Source of the DNA: DATDCY01 sp031406795 [NCBI: Candidatus Rokuibacteriota bacterium] | GTDB lineage: Bacteria > JAUVQV01 | Assembly (NCBI GenBank): GCA_031406795.1 | Contig: JANOHV010000091.1 | Location: 1 to 28,091 of the forward strand | DNA: 28,091 nucleotides | Direction: 5' to 3' | In this document: positions 1-7,290 of the stretch, one piece after another | Position numbering within the stretch: position 1 is the first letter of the stretch | Layout: every line of letters starts with the position of its first letter | The notes under the pieces: model-generated | Told to the model about the DNA's origin: nothing | What the model saw: only the letters and a program-made list of their open reading frames with translations | The model's database searches: none | Position numbers and translations under genes: made by a program

Positions 1-813
1 GACGAACTCCGTGCGCAGCTCCTCCAGTTCCTCCAGATTGCTCGCCATGCGGTTGAACTGCACGACGAGCTCATTGATCTCCTGGTCGCCGCTGTGCGGG
101 ATTGGTTGGCTGAAGTCGCCGATCCCCACGCGGCGCATCGCTCCACCGAGGCGCCGGATCAGCGAGCGCGCGGAAGTTGCCAGCGAGACCGTGAAGCAGA
201 GGCTGATGACGAACGTCGTTCCCGCCAGTGCCAGCAATACGGCCCCGGCGCGGTTCTTCTCCCGCTGGATGTCAGCCATCACGAGACCGATGTTCCGGTC
301 CCAATTCTGTTCCATCTCCAGGAAGCCCCCGTTGATCCGTTCCTCGAAGTCACGTACAAGCCGGCGCGCAGCCGCGCGATCCGCCCCCGGGGTGAGAGCG
401 ACCATCGTCTGCGTGTGCGCGAGGCGCTGTTCGTATCCTTGCAGCTCCTGCTTGAAACGTGTGAAATGGTCGAGCCGGCTCTTTGGGAAGGACGAAAGCC
501 GACTAAGATCCCGAGCCAGGCTCTGGTCGATCTGGAGGATCTCGGCCATCAGCGCCGACGTCTTGAGAGCCTGAGTTCGCGCCCGGTCCGTCAAAGCTGG
601 ATCGGGGCGCTCCAGGCTATCTTTCACCGCCTGAAGCTCGAGGATCATTGAAGTGTGGAGGGCTTGCTCGCGGCCACGGAGGTCATTAAGCAGGAACACG
701 AGGTGATTGCTGCGCCCATACTGGCGGAAAGTGGCGAAAAACAATACGGTCATCACCAGCGAAAGCGCTGCGACTAAACCGAAACCGAACGTGAGTTTGT
801 GAGTAAATCTCAT
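1..813 (-). CDS. Membrane sensor protein with HAMP domain, C-terminus beyond window
   Basis: The minus-strand frame opens with ATG at 813 and stays open to base 1, giving 271 residues without a stop, so the gene runs off the left edge. An N-terminal membrane segment (about residues 8-27, ending VMTVLFFATF) is followed by a roughly 150-residue, helix-rich extracytoplasmic region. A second membrane segment (AGAVLLALAGTTFVISL, about 190-210) comes next, then a HAMP-like linker (RRVGIGDFSQPIP, DQEINELVVQFNRMA). This is the layout of a histidine kinase, a chemoreceptor or a GGDEF-type sensor. The output domain lies outside the window, so the class cannot be decided. The sensor is divergent from the UPF0182 gene; about 340 bp separates them. 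Confidence 0.75.
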   Translation of the reverse strand, partial: MRFTHKLTFGFGLVAALSLVMTVLFFATFRQYGRSNHLVFLLNDLRGREQALHTSMILELQAVKDSLERPDPALTDRARTQALKTSALMAEILQIDQSLARDLSRLSSFPKSRLDHFTRFKQELQGYEQRLAHTQTMVALTPGADRAAARRLVRDFEERINGGFLEMEQNWDRNIGLVMADIQREKNRAGAVLLALAGTTFVISLCFTVSLATSARSLIRRLGGAMRRVGIGDFSQPIPHSGDQEINELVVQFNRMASNLEELEELRTEFV

Positions 814-924
814 ATGCCGTACCTCTCTTGCCTACATTCAGACGCTGGGCCTGTCAAAAAGTTCCACGTCGTTCGACCTGAACAAGGTCCCGGAGCAGCG
901 GCCCCGCGGCGTAAGTTGCCGATC

Positions 925-953
925 TTGACGTCGCAGGTGACTCCTGATACGGT
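925..953 (+). promoter_or_regulatory. Candidate sigma70 promoter for the riboswitch-UPF0182 transcript
   Basis: TTGACG at 925-930 is a 5/6 match to the -35 box. It lies 17 bp before TACGGT at 948-953, which is only a weak -10 match. A start site near 960 would begin the transcript just before the conserved GGGGAGTAGC of the leader at 967-976, which is where such a leader should start. The position fits well but the -10 box is poor, so the call is moderate. Confidence 0.4.
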
Positions 954-962
954 GCCGGACAG

Positions 963-1094
963 CATTGGGGAGTAGCTGAGCCGGCCACCATCGTCAGCAC
1001 GGCCCGTAAGGGCCCGGTGGCGCCGGATTCGGGAGACCGAACAGGCGAGACCTTTGTTGCGGCGCACAGTGTGCCGCGGCAAAGGTCTTTTTTT
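963..1094 (+). promoter_or_regulatory. yybP-ykoY: yybP-ykoY (Mn2+-sensing) riboswitch leader
   Basis: The leader carries the hallmark 5' block GGGGAGTAGC (967-976), an internal CGTCAGCACGG block (about 992-1002), a GC-rich helix, and the 3' block ACAGGCGAGACCTTTG (1041-1056). In the yybP-ykoY family these conserved blocks form the two loops that dock to bind Mn2+, and the GACCTTT strand closes the basal stem. Here the same strand is also the 5' arm of a strong intrinsic terminator (1048-1094). That is the usual layout for metal-dependent antitermination: Mn2+ stabilises the aptamer and frees transcription. It lies directly upstream of the UPF0182 gene. No covariance model was run; the call rests on motif recognition and the aptamer/terminator overlap. 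Confidence 0.82.
1048..1094 (+). terminator. Intrinsic terminator, riboswitch expression platform
   Basis: AGACCTTTG (1048-1056) pairs perfectly with CAAAGGTCT (1080-1088). The inner arm GCGGCGCAC pairs with GTGCCGCGG across one internal wobble or mismatch, and a run of seven T ends at 1094. It lies before the UPF0182 start codon, so it acts as a leader attenuator and not as the end of a gene. Confidence 0.85.
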
Positions 1095-1155
1095 GTTGGT
1101 GGGGGAGGCGAGATGATGGCCGCCGGCCAATGAACCGCAACCGGAAAGGAACCTC

Positions 1156-3885
1156 ATGACACGCACGAAAGGCCCGCTCGCCCGACCGCTCCTGGTGGTC
1201 CTGGGTGTTCTGGCATTCACCTTCGGGCCGAAGCTGGTGTCGTTCTACGTCGACTGGCTCTGGTTCGGGAGCGTCGATCTCGCGCAGGTCTTCGCCACGA
1301 GTTTCAAGGCGCAGGTCTTCTGGACGCTGGTGGGCGGTCTGCTCGGCGGTCTCGTGGTCTACGCCAGCCACCTGGCGCTGGTGCGGGCCACCCGGGGTCG
1401 CGTCCTCAGTGTTTCCATCGAGAACAGCGCCGCCTTGCAGCTGGATACGCCGGGGCGCCTCGACCGGATCGCCCTCGCGGCGCCGGTGCTGGCGGCGTTC
1501 CTCTCCGGCTCCCTGTTCGCGGGCAACTGGCGCACGTTCCTCTTCCAGGCCAACGCCACGGCATTCGGGTCCGCGGATCCGGTCTTCGGCCGGGACATCG
1601 CGTTCTACGTCTTCACCCTGCCGGCGCTCGAAATAGTCGGCTCGGCCCTGCTGCTGTCCTTCGGGATTGCGCTGCTCGCCGCGACGGCCATGTATTTCCT
1701 CAAGGGGGCGGTGCACCTCACCAGCCACGGCGTTGCCGCGGAGCGGGCGGCCTCGGTGCATCTCTCCGTGCTCGGTTCTCTGCTCTTTCTCGCACTGGCG
1801 CTCAACACCTTCGTCGGCATGCACGCCGTTCTCTACTCGACGCAGGGCCTCGTCGCCGGCGCGACCTACACCGACGTCAACGCGCGCCTGCCCCTGATGA
1901 ACCCGCAGATCGCCCTCGCCGTCGTTGCCGCGGCGCTGATCCTGGCCAACATCTTCGTGCGGCGCAAACTGCTCGTCATCGCGGGGATCGGCGCCTACGT
2001 CGTCGTCGCCGTGGTCGGCGGCACCGTCTACCCGGCGCTGCTGCACAAGTTCGTGGTGGCGCCCAACGAACTGGTCAAGGAGACGCCCTACATCCTGCGG
2101 AACATCGCCGCGACCCGCAAGGGCTTCGGCCTGGACGCCATCGAGGAGCGCAACATCTCGGGACAGACCGGCCTGAGCCGGGAGGACGTGGCAAAAAACG
2201 GCGCGACCATCAGCAACATCCGTCTCTGGGACCACCGGCCGCTGCTCGACACCTTCAGCCAGGTGCAGGAGATCCGCACCTACTATGACTTCACCACGGT
2301 GAGCAACGACCGCTATCTGATCAACGGCGAGTACCGGCAGACGATGCTCTCGCCGCGCGAGCTCTCCAGCGACAGCATCCCGACGAAGAACTGGATCAAC
2401 GAGACGCTGACCTTCACCCACGGCTACGGGTTGACGCTCGGGCCGGTCACCCAGGTGACGCCGGAGGGGCTGCCGGTGCTGCTCGTGAAGGACATCCCGC
2501 CGGTCTCCACCGCCGCGGAGATCAAGATCACCCGGCCCGAGATCTACTACGGGAAGCTCTCGAGCAGCCACGTCATCGTCAACACGAAATCGAAGGAGTT
2601 CGACTACCCGGCGGGCGAGGACAACGTCTTCACGGAATACGCCGGCGCCGGTGGCGTGAAGATCGACTCGCTGCTGAAGAAGCTGGCGTTCACGGTGCAC
2701 TTCGGCTCGATGAAACTGTTGCTCTCGAACGACATCACCGCTTCGAGCCGGGTGCTCTATCACCGGAACATCGCCGGGCGGATCGGGAAGGTCTTCCCGT
2801 TCCTGCGTCTCGACAGCGACCCGCACATGGTGGTCGCGGACGACGGGCGCCTGGTCTGGATGTACGACGCCTACACGGTGAGCAAGCGCTATCCGTACTC
2901 GCAGCCGGTCGCCGGCGGGGTCAACTACATCCGCAACTCGGTGAAGATCACCATCGACGCCTATGACGGCAGCCTGAGGTTCTACATCGCCGACGCCGCC
3001 GACCCGATCGCGCAGACGATCGCCAGGGCGTTCCCCGGCGTGCTTCGCCCCCTCGCGGAAATGCCCGAGGACCTGCGGCGACACCTGCGCTACCCGCTGG
3101 ACATCTTCGGGGTGCAGACGGCCGTCTACTCGACCTACCACATGGAGGACCCGCAGAGCTTCTACAACCGCGAGGACCAGTGGGAGATCCCGGTCATGGG
3201 CGCCGAGGGCCGGCGCGAGCAGATGGAGCCCTACTACACGATCATGAAGCTGCCGGGGGAGAAGAAGGAGGAGTTCATCCTGATGACCCCCTTCAACCCG
3301 AAGAAGAAGGACAACCTCTCGGCCTGGATGGCGGCGCGCAGCGACGGGGAGCACTACGGCAAGATGATCGTTTACCGCTTCCCGAAGGACCGGCTGGTCT
3401 ACGGACCCAAGCAGATCGTCGCGCGGATCAACCAGGACACCGAGATCTCGCGGCAGGTTTCGCTCTGGGACCAGCGCGGCTCACAGGTCATGCAGGGGAC
3501 GCTGCTCGTGATCCCGGTCGAGAACTCGCTGCTCTACATCCAGCCGCTGTACCTGCGCGCCGAGACCGGCAAGATCCCGGAGCTCAAGCGGGTGATCGTG
3601 GCCTACGAGAACAAGATCGCCATGGAGGAGACGCTGGAGCGGGCGCTCGCGCGGATCTTCGGCGAGGGCGCCGGCGCCGAACGGACTGCGGTGGAGGCGG
3701 GATTCGCCGCTACGGGCAGCGCGGCCCCGGGCGCCGCGGTCCGGCTGCCGGCCGCGGCGGGCGATCTTGCGGCCCGCGCGCAGGAGCACTACGAGCGGGC
3801 GATCAAGGCCCAGCGCGACGGCAACTGGGCGCTCTACGGCGAGGAGATCGAGCGGCTTGGGGAGATCATCGGGAAGATGCGCTGA
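1156..3885 (+). CDS. UPF0182 family large membrane protein
   Basis: This 909-residue protein matches the UPF0182/COG1615 family in length and layout. Its N-terminal third has about seven hydrophobic segments, beginning near residues 9-25, and the family-typical DWLWFGSVD motif follows the first. A large soluble, probably extracytoplasmic region of about 550 residues comes next, ending in a low-complexity Ala-rich linker and a helical tail (YERAIKAQRDGNWALYGEEIE). The start is ATG 1156, preceded by GGAAAGGA. The family has no firmly established biochemical role. The leader contains what looks like a manganese riboswitch, so a link to metal homeostasis or envelope function under metal load is a reasonable inference. 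A very long minus-strand frame over the same DNA is a high-GC shadow. Confidence 0.92.
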   Translation: MTRTKGPLARPLLVVLGVLAFTFGPKLVSFYVDWLWFGSVDLAQVFATSFKAQVFWTLVGGLLGGLVVYASHLALVRATRGRVLSVSIENSAALQLDTPGRLDRIALAAPVLAAFLSGSLFAGNWRTFLFQANATAFGSADPVFGRDIAFYVFTLPALEIVGSALLLSFGIALLAATAMYFLKGAVHLTSHGVAAERAASVHLSVLGSLLFLALALNTFVGMHAVLYSTQGLVAGATYTDVNARLPLMNPQIALAVVAAALILANIFVRRKLLVIAGIGAYVVVAVVGGTVYPALLHKFVVAPNELVKETPYILRNIAATRKGFGLDAIEERNISGQTGLSREDVAKNGATISNIRLWDHRPLLDTFSQVQEIRTYYDFTTVSNDRYLINGEYRQTMLSPRELSSDSIPTKNWINETLTFTHGYGLTLGPVTQVTPEGLPVLLVKDIPPVSTAAEIKITRPEIYYGKLSSSHVIVNTKSKEFDYPAGEDNVFTEYAGAGGVKIDSLLKKLAFTVHFGSMKLLLSNDITASSRVLYHRNIAGRIGKVFPFLRLDSDPHMVVADDGRLVWMYDAYTVSKRYPYSQPVAGGVNYIRNSVKITIDAYDGSLRFYIADAADPIAQTIARAFPGVLRPLAEMPEDLRRHLRYPLDIFGVQTAVYSTYHMEDPQSFYNREDQWEIPVMGAEGRREQMEPYYTIMKLPGEKKEEFILMTPFNPKKKDNLSAWMAARSDGEHYGKMIVYRFPKDRLVYGPKQIVARINQDTEISRQVSLWDQRGSQVMQGTLLVIPVENSLLYIQPLYLRAETGKIPELKRVIVAYENKIAMEETLERALARIFGEGAGAERTAVEAGFAATGSAAPGAAVRLPAAAGDLAARAQEHYERAIKAQRDGNWALYGEEIERLGEIIGKMR

Positions 3886-3950
3886 GGCCCGTTCGCCGCC
3901 GCTTCTTCAGCCGCCGGGCAGCAGGAGGAACGCCGGGCCTGCGCGGCTGA

Positions 3951-4127
3951 TTTGTTCTTGGCTGCTTCGGCGATGGCCACCACCGCGGGATGCTTGAGCT
4001 TTTTTTCCGCGGAGATGGCATAAAACCGTTCCCGCAGTGAATCGATAATCTGCCGACCCAGGAGAAAAATCTCTTCCGCGTACCGGTACACGACGTGGCC
4101 GGCATCGGTCAAGACGAGCTCCTGTCC
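3951..4127 (-). pseudogene. Decayed NhaR-type LysR regulator gene (copy 1 of the duplication)
   Basis: The minus strand encodes two pieces of the intact regulator found at 16513-17412. A middle piece (TDAGHVVYRYAEEIFLLG) is joined directly to the C-terminal piece (RFYAIS-EKKL-HPAVVAIAEAAKN). About 200 residues of ligand-binding domain are missing at the join, near 4036. The wHTH-coding 5' part is also gone: homology stops near 4125 and resumes only in the intergenic region at about 4140. Nothing here could act as a DNA-binding regulator. Confidence 0.8.
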
Positions 4128-4139
4128 ATCTCGTCATCG

Positions 4140-4266
4140 TTCACTTTATTCAAACAGTCAAATGCAGATTAGGAAATGGACCGAAAGGTGTGCATCCGCT
4201 ATGTTCCTCGCGGATGGATACGACACGTCGGCGATCGACACCGCGCGGGTTTGAGGTAATCACGGC
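4140..4266. promoter_or_regulatory. Conserved divergent control region, copy 1 (candidate LysR operator)
   Basis: About 125 bp between the LysR remnant and the HPF-like gene matches the region at 17433-17553 closely, for example ATTAGGAAATGGACCGAAA and CCGCGCGGGTTTGAGGT. It has stayed recognisable although both neighbouring reading frames have decayed in one copy or the other, which hints at a regulator-binding and promoter role. LysR proteins usually bind in the divergent gap next to their own gene. No specific operator half-sites can be assigned. Confidence 0.4.
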
Positions 4267-4599
4267 ATGAGGATACTCGTTCGGCATCCCGCCGGTGATG
4301 CAGACGGCAGACTGGCGTCACATGCCGAAAAGCTTCTGCGACGGGTGCTCGATCGTTACTGCCTGTCGATCTCTCTTGTCCAGGTGAAGCTGAACACCTC
4401 GGCGGACGCCGAAGGGGCGCTCAATTCGCGGTGCCGGCTGGCGGTCAAGCTGCTTTCCGGCGATGCGGTCCGGGCTGAAGCATCCGACCGCGAAGCTGTG
4501 CTGGCTCTGTACCGCGCCACGGACAGGGTGGCATTTCTTCTGTGGCAACGCCTCAAGTCCTCGAATAGCCGGTGCAGCAGCGAACGCGTAGCGGACTGA
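4267..4599 (+). CDS. HPF/RaiA-like ribosome-associated protein
   Basis: This 110-residue protein has the general pattern of the hibernation-promoting factor/RaiA (sigma54-modulation) fold. It starts with a short strand (MRILVRH) and a helix with HAEKLLRRVLDRY. A strand pair with VQVKLNT follows, and LAVKLLSGDAVRAEASDREAVLALYRATDRV resembles the family's second half, where the A-x-A-x-D and di-helix segments lie. Such proteins bind the 30S subunit decoding site in stationary phase. The sequence is divergent, so the family call is moderate. It is first in a tight operon, with 18 bp to the PEP carboxylase start. A near-identical N-terminal half is repeated as a fragment at 17554. Confidence 0.65.
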   Translation: MRILVRHPAGDADGRLASHAEKLLRRVLDRYCLSISLVQVKLNTSADAEGALNSRCRLAVKLLSGDAVRAEASDREAVLALYRATDRVAFLLWQRLKSSNSRCSSERVAD

Positions 4600-4617
4600 G
4601 AAGGAGGCGGTGCGGTT

Positions 4618-6078
4618 ATGATGATTCCCCGGGTCATGTCCACGCAACACCCGGACAATGTTCAGTCTCCGTTCTTCGCGGGGAGCCATGACATGTCGGG
4701 GGACGATGAAATCCAGGAGGCGTACTATGCCTTCTCGCACCTGGGCTGCGACGAGCAGCTGTGGGACTGCGAAGGCAAGGAAGTCGACGATTTCGTCGTG
4801 AGGAAACTCCTGACGAAATACGAGCATTTCTTCAAGACCACGCGGCTGGGCAAGGACGTGCGGCTCACCCTGCGGCTGCCGAACCCCGATGTGGAAAAGA
4901 ACGAGGCCAAGGTCTTCGTCGAGACACTCGAGAGCATCCCCCGGTCCTGCGACGCGGCCAGCCTGTTCTACGAGTGCGTATCACCGCCGATCCATGAAGT
5001 CATCCTGCCCATGACCATGTCCGTCGAAAGCCTGAACAGGGTCTACTACTATTACAAAAATTTCGTCGTCGGAAAGCAGAACCAGCCGTTCTACCCGGGC
5101 GACATCACCATTGCCGAATGGATCGGCGAGTTCAAACCCGGGTCGATCAGCGTGATCCCGCTTTTCGAAGACAAGGAGCACATGCTTGAGGCCCACACGA
5201 TCATGCGGGCCTACCTCGACGGCAAGCAGATCGAACACCAGAGGGTATTCCTCGCACGCTCCGATCCGGCAATGAACTACGGCATGGTGAGCGCCATCCT
5301 GTGCAACAAGATCGCGCTCCAACGGCTCAGACTCCTTTCCGAGGAAACAGGGGTTCAGATCTATCCCATTCTCGGCGCCGGCTCCGCGCCCTTTCGCGGG
5401 CATCTGGCTCCGGACACCGTGGACAAGGTCATGGAGGAATATCCGGATGTCCAGACTTTTACCGTCCAGTCGGCATTCAAGTACGACCATCCAGTCGCGT
5501 CCGTAATCGCTGCCATCAACAAAATCAAGACCACCGGGATGATGCGGGGCTACGACATCGACGAGGGAAGGTGCCTGGAGGTCATTGACAAGGTGTCGGT
5601 GGAGTACCGGAGAATCATTGAACATCTGGCGCCGCTCATCAATCATGTCGCCGCGTTCGTTCCCCGCCGGCGGATGCGCAAACTTCACGTCGGTCTCTTC
5701 GGCTACGCGCGGTGTATCGGGAAAACCGCGCTTCCGCGGGTGATCAGCTTTTGTGCCGCGTGCTATTCCCTGGGCCTGCCCCCCGAGGTCCTGGGGTTGA
5801 ACGCGCTGTCGCAGGACGATCTGCGGTGCATGAGGGACATGCACGTGAACTTCCCGTTCGACATGCAGACGGCAATGTCGTACTTCAACGAGGACGTGCT
5901 CACGATTCTGCCAAGCGAGGTGAAGGCGTCGTTGGCGCTGGACTGGGGTCCTTGTGAGATCAACCAGGCACACAAGGCCATCACTTCGAGGATCATCGAT
6001 GCCGTCAAGAACAAGGACAGTGCGAATATGCAGAACATGCTCGTCGAGGCCGCACATATCCGGAAATTCCTTGGATAA
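4618..6078 (+). CDS. ppcA: Phosphoenolpyruvate carboxylase, archaeal type
   Basis: The enzyme adds bicarbonate to PEP to give oxaloacetate and phosphate. At 486 residues it matches the short archaeal-type PEPC family, not the roughly 900-residue bacterial type. Diagnostic segments are MSTQHPDN near the N-terminus (residues 7-14), the EAYYAFSHLGCDEQLWDCEG block, and ILGAGSAPFRGHL and FTVQSAFKYDHP in the middle. ATG 4618 is preceded by AAGGAGG with good spacing; ATG 4621 is an alternative. The gene lies 18 bp after the HPF-like gene and 18 bp before the PurE-like gene, so it is almost certainly cotranscribed. It probably serves anaplerotic or autotrophic carbon entry. Confidence 0.93.
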   Translation: MMIPRVMSTQHPDNVQSPFFAGSHDMSGDDEIQEAYYAFSHLGCDEQLWDCEGKEVDDFVVRKLLTKYEHFFKTTRLGKDVRLTLRLPNPDVEKNEAKVFVETLESIPRSCDAASLFYECVSPPIHEVILPMTMSVESLNRVYYYYKNFVVGKQNQPFYPGDITIAEWIGEFKPGSISVIPLFEDKEHMLEAHTIMRAYLDGKQIEHQRVFLARSDPAMNYGMVSAILCNKIALQRLRLLSEETGVQIYPILGAGSAPFRGHLAPDTVDKVMEEYPDVQTFTVQSAFKYDHPVASVIAAINKIKTTGMMRGYDIDEGRCLEVIDKVSVEYRRIIEHLAPLINHVAAFVPRRRMRKLHVGLFGYARCIGKTALPRVISFCAACYSLGLPPEVLGLNALSQDDLRCMRDMHVNFPFDMQTAMSYFNEDVLTILPSEVKASLALDWGPCEINQAHKAITSRIIDAVKNKDSANMQNMLVEAAHIRKFLG

Positions 6079-6096
6079 CGACTGGAGGATGCGTTC

Positions 6097-6597
6097 ATGA
6101 ATCAGCCGTTGGTGGGTATTTTGATGGGAAGCGACAGCGACCTGTCGGTGATGGAAAAGGCCGCTGAAGTGTTGAAGCAGATGGGGGTGCCTTTTGAAAT
6201 GGACATCAGTTCGGCCCACCGGCTGCCGGACAAGACCGCTGAATATGCCAAAGCAGCGCGGCAGTCCGGCATCGAAGTGCTGATCTGCGGCGCGGGTATG
6301 GCTGCACACCTGGCGGGTGTCGTCGCGGCCAACACGACGCTGCCGGTGATCGGCGTCCCTCTGAAGTCCGGCGCGCTCAACGGTGTCGACGCGCTGTATT
6401 CCACGGTCATGATGCCCCCGGGAATCCCCGTAGCCACGGTCGCCGTGGACGGCGCGAAAAACGCCGCCTACCTCGCGTGCTCCATCCTGTCCATCAAGCA
6501 CCTCGAACTCGCCGAAAAGCTGGAGGAGTTTCGGGAAAAAACACGGCAGGTGCTTCTGGAGAAATCCCGCGAGATGAAAGCGAGGACCGGCCGATGA
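6097..6597 (+). CDS. purE: PurE-like protein (N5-carboxyaminoimidazole ribonucleotide mutase family)
   Basis: This 166-residue protein has the PurE signatures: GSDSD at 11-15, SSAHRLPD with the catalytic His41, GAGMAAH at 65-71 and VPLKSGALNGVDALYS. PurE enzymes move CO2 from N5 to C4 of carboxyaminoimidazole ribotide (class I), or add CO2 directly (class II), in purine synthesis. Two normally strict positions differ: GAGGAAHLPG is GAGMAAHLAG here, and AHRTPD is AHRLPD. No purK lies next to it. Instead the gene sits between PEP carboxylase and carbonic anhydrase. It may be ordinary PurE fed by local CO2, or a paralogue with a changed substrate. Confidence 0.85.
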   Translation: MNQPLVGILMGSDSDLSVMEKAAEVLKQMGVPFEMDISSAHRLPDKTAEYAKAARQSGIEVLICGAGMAAHLAGVVAANTTLPVIGVPLKSGALNGVDALYSTVMMPPGIPVATVAVDGAKNAAYLACSILSIKHLELAEKLEEFREKTRQVLLEKSREMKARTGR

Positions 6598-6636
6598 ACC
6601 GTCTGCGGGGCAGCAAGCTGAGGGGGCGGTAATCTC

Positions 6637-7260
6637 GTGGAACGGCTGTACAAAGGCATTCACAAGTTCCAATCGGCGCACTTCAAGCGCCAGGAGGGAT
6701 TCTTCCGGAGTCTGTCGACGCATCAGACGCCCGAGGTATTGTTCATTACCTGCGCGGACTCTCGGGTGGACCCCAATCTGGTGACCCAGAGCAGACCGGG
6801 GGACCTGTTCATCGTGCGGAACGTCGGGAACATCGTGCCGCCCCACAACGCCATCCGTGACAAGAACAGCGTGGCCGCGGCGCTGGAGTTCGCGGTGCTG
6901 GAGCTGAAAGTGGCGGACATCATCGTCTGCGGCCACTCGAACTGCGGCGCCATGCGGCTGCTCCGCCGGGACGCCGCCGCGTTTCTGGGCATGCCGCATC
7001 TTCAAGAGTGGGTGCAGCTCGCCGAGCCCGTCAGGCTCATTGTCGAACGGTACTACGACGGGGCGACGGAAGGGCAGAAAGAGCGGATCACGGAGAAGGA
7101 AAACGTACTCGAGCAGCTCAGAAACCTCGAAACTTATCCTTTTGTCGAGAAGGCACTGACAGCCGGAACCCTGCGGCTGCATGGTTGGTACTACGACATC
7201 GGCACCGGAATAATATTTTCGTACAACCCCGGGAACGATGAATTCGAGGCGATCTCGTGA
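6637..7260 (+). CDS. Beta-class carbonic anhydrase
   Basis: It catalyses CO2 + H2O to bicarbonate and a proton. The 207-residue protein has the beta-class zinc site: Cys39 and the Asp41-Arg43 dyad in CADSR, and His100 and Cys103 in GHSNCGA. The supporting segment RNVGNIVPP is also present. The start is GTG 6637, preceded by AGGGGGCGG; no in-frame ATG gives a better start. It is the fourth gene of the operon, 39 bp after the PurE-like gene, and could supply bicarbonate to PEP carboxylase or CO2 to PurE. The last 80 bp of the gene, including its stop codon, occur again at about 17740-17820 in the collapsed second copy. Confidence 0.93.
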   Translation: MERLYKGIHKFQSAHFKRQEGFFRSLSTHQTPEVLFITCADSRVDPNLVTQSRPGDLFIVRNVGNIVPPHNAIRDKNSVAAALEFAVLELKVADIIVCGHSNCGAMRLLRRDAAAFLGMPHLQEWVQLAEPVRLIVERYYDGATEGQKERITEKENVLEQLRNLETYPFVEKALTAGTLRLHGWYYDIGTGIIFSYNPGNDEFEAIS

Positions 7261-7290
7261 GAGCTGCCCGACAAGGGTCTTTTTTCTATC

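Noticed and set aside
994-3354. 786-residue open frame on the minus strand across the UPF0182 gene
   Set aside because: It is antisense to a clear family member, is rich in Arg, Glu, His and Asp without any domain, and is a typical high-GC shadow.
7262-7290. Possible terminator between carbonic anhydrase and the PhnD-like gene (T-run at 7279-7284)
   Set aside because: No convincing stem precedes the T-run.
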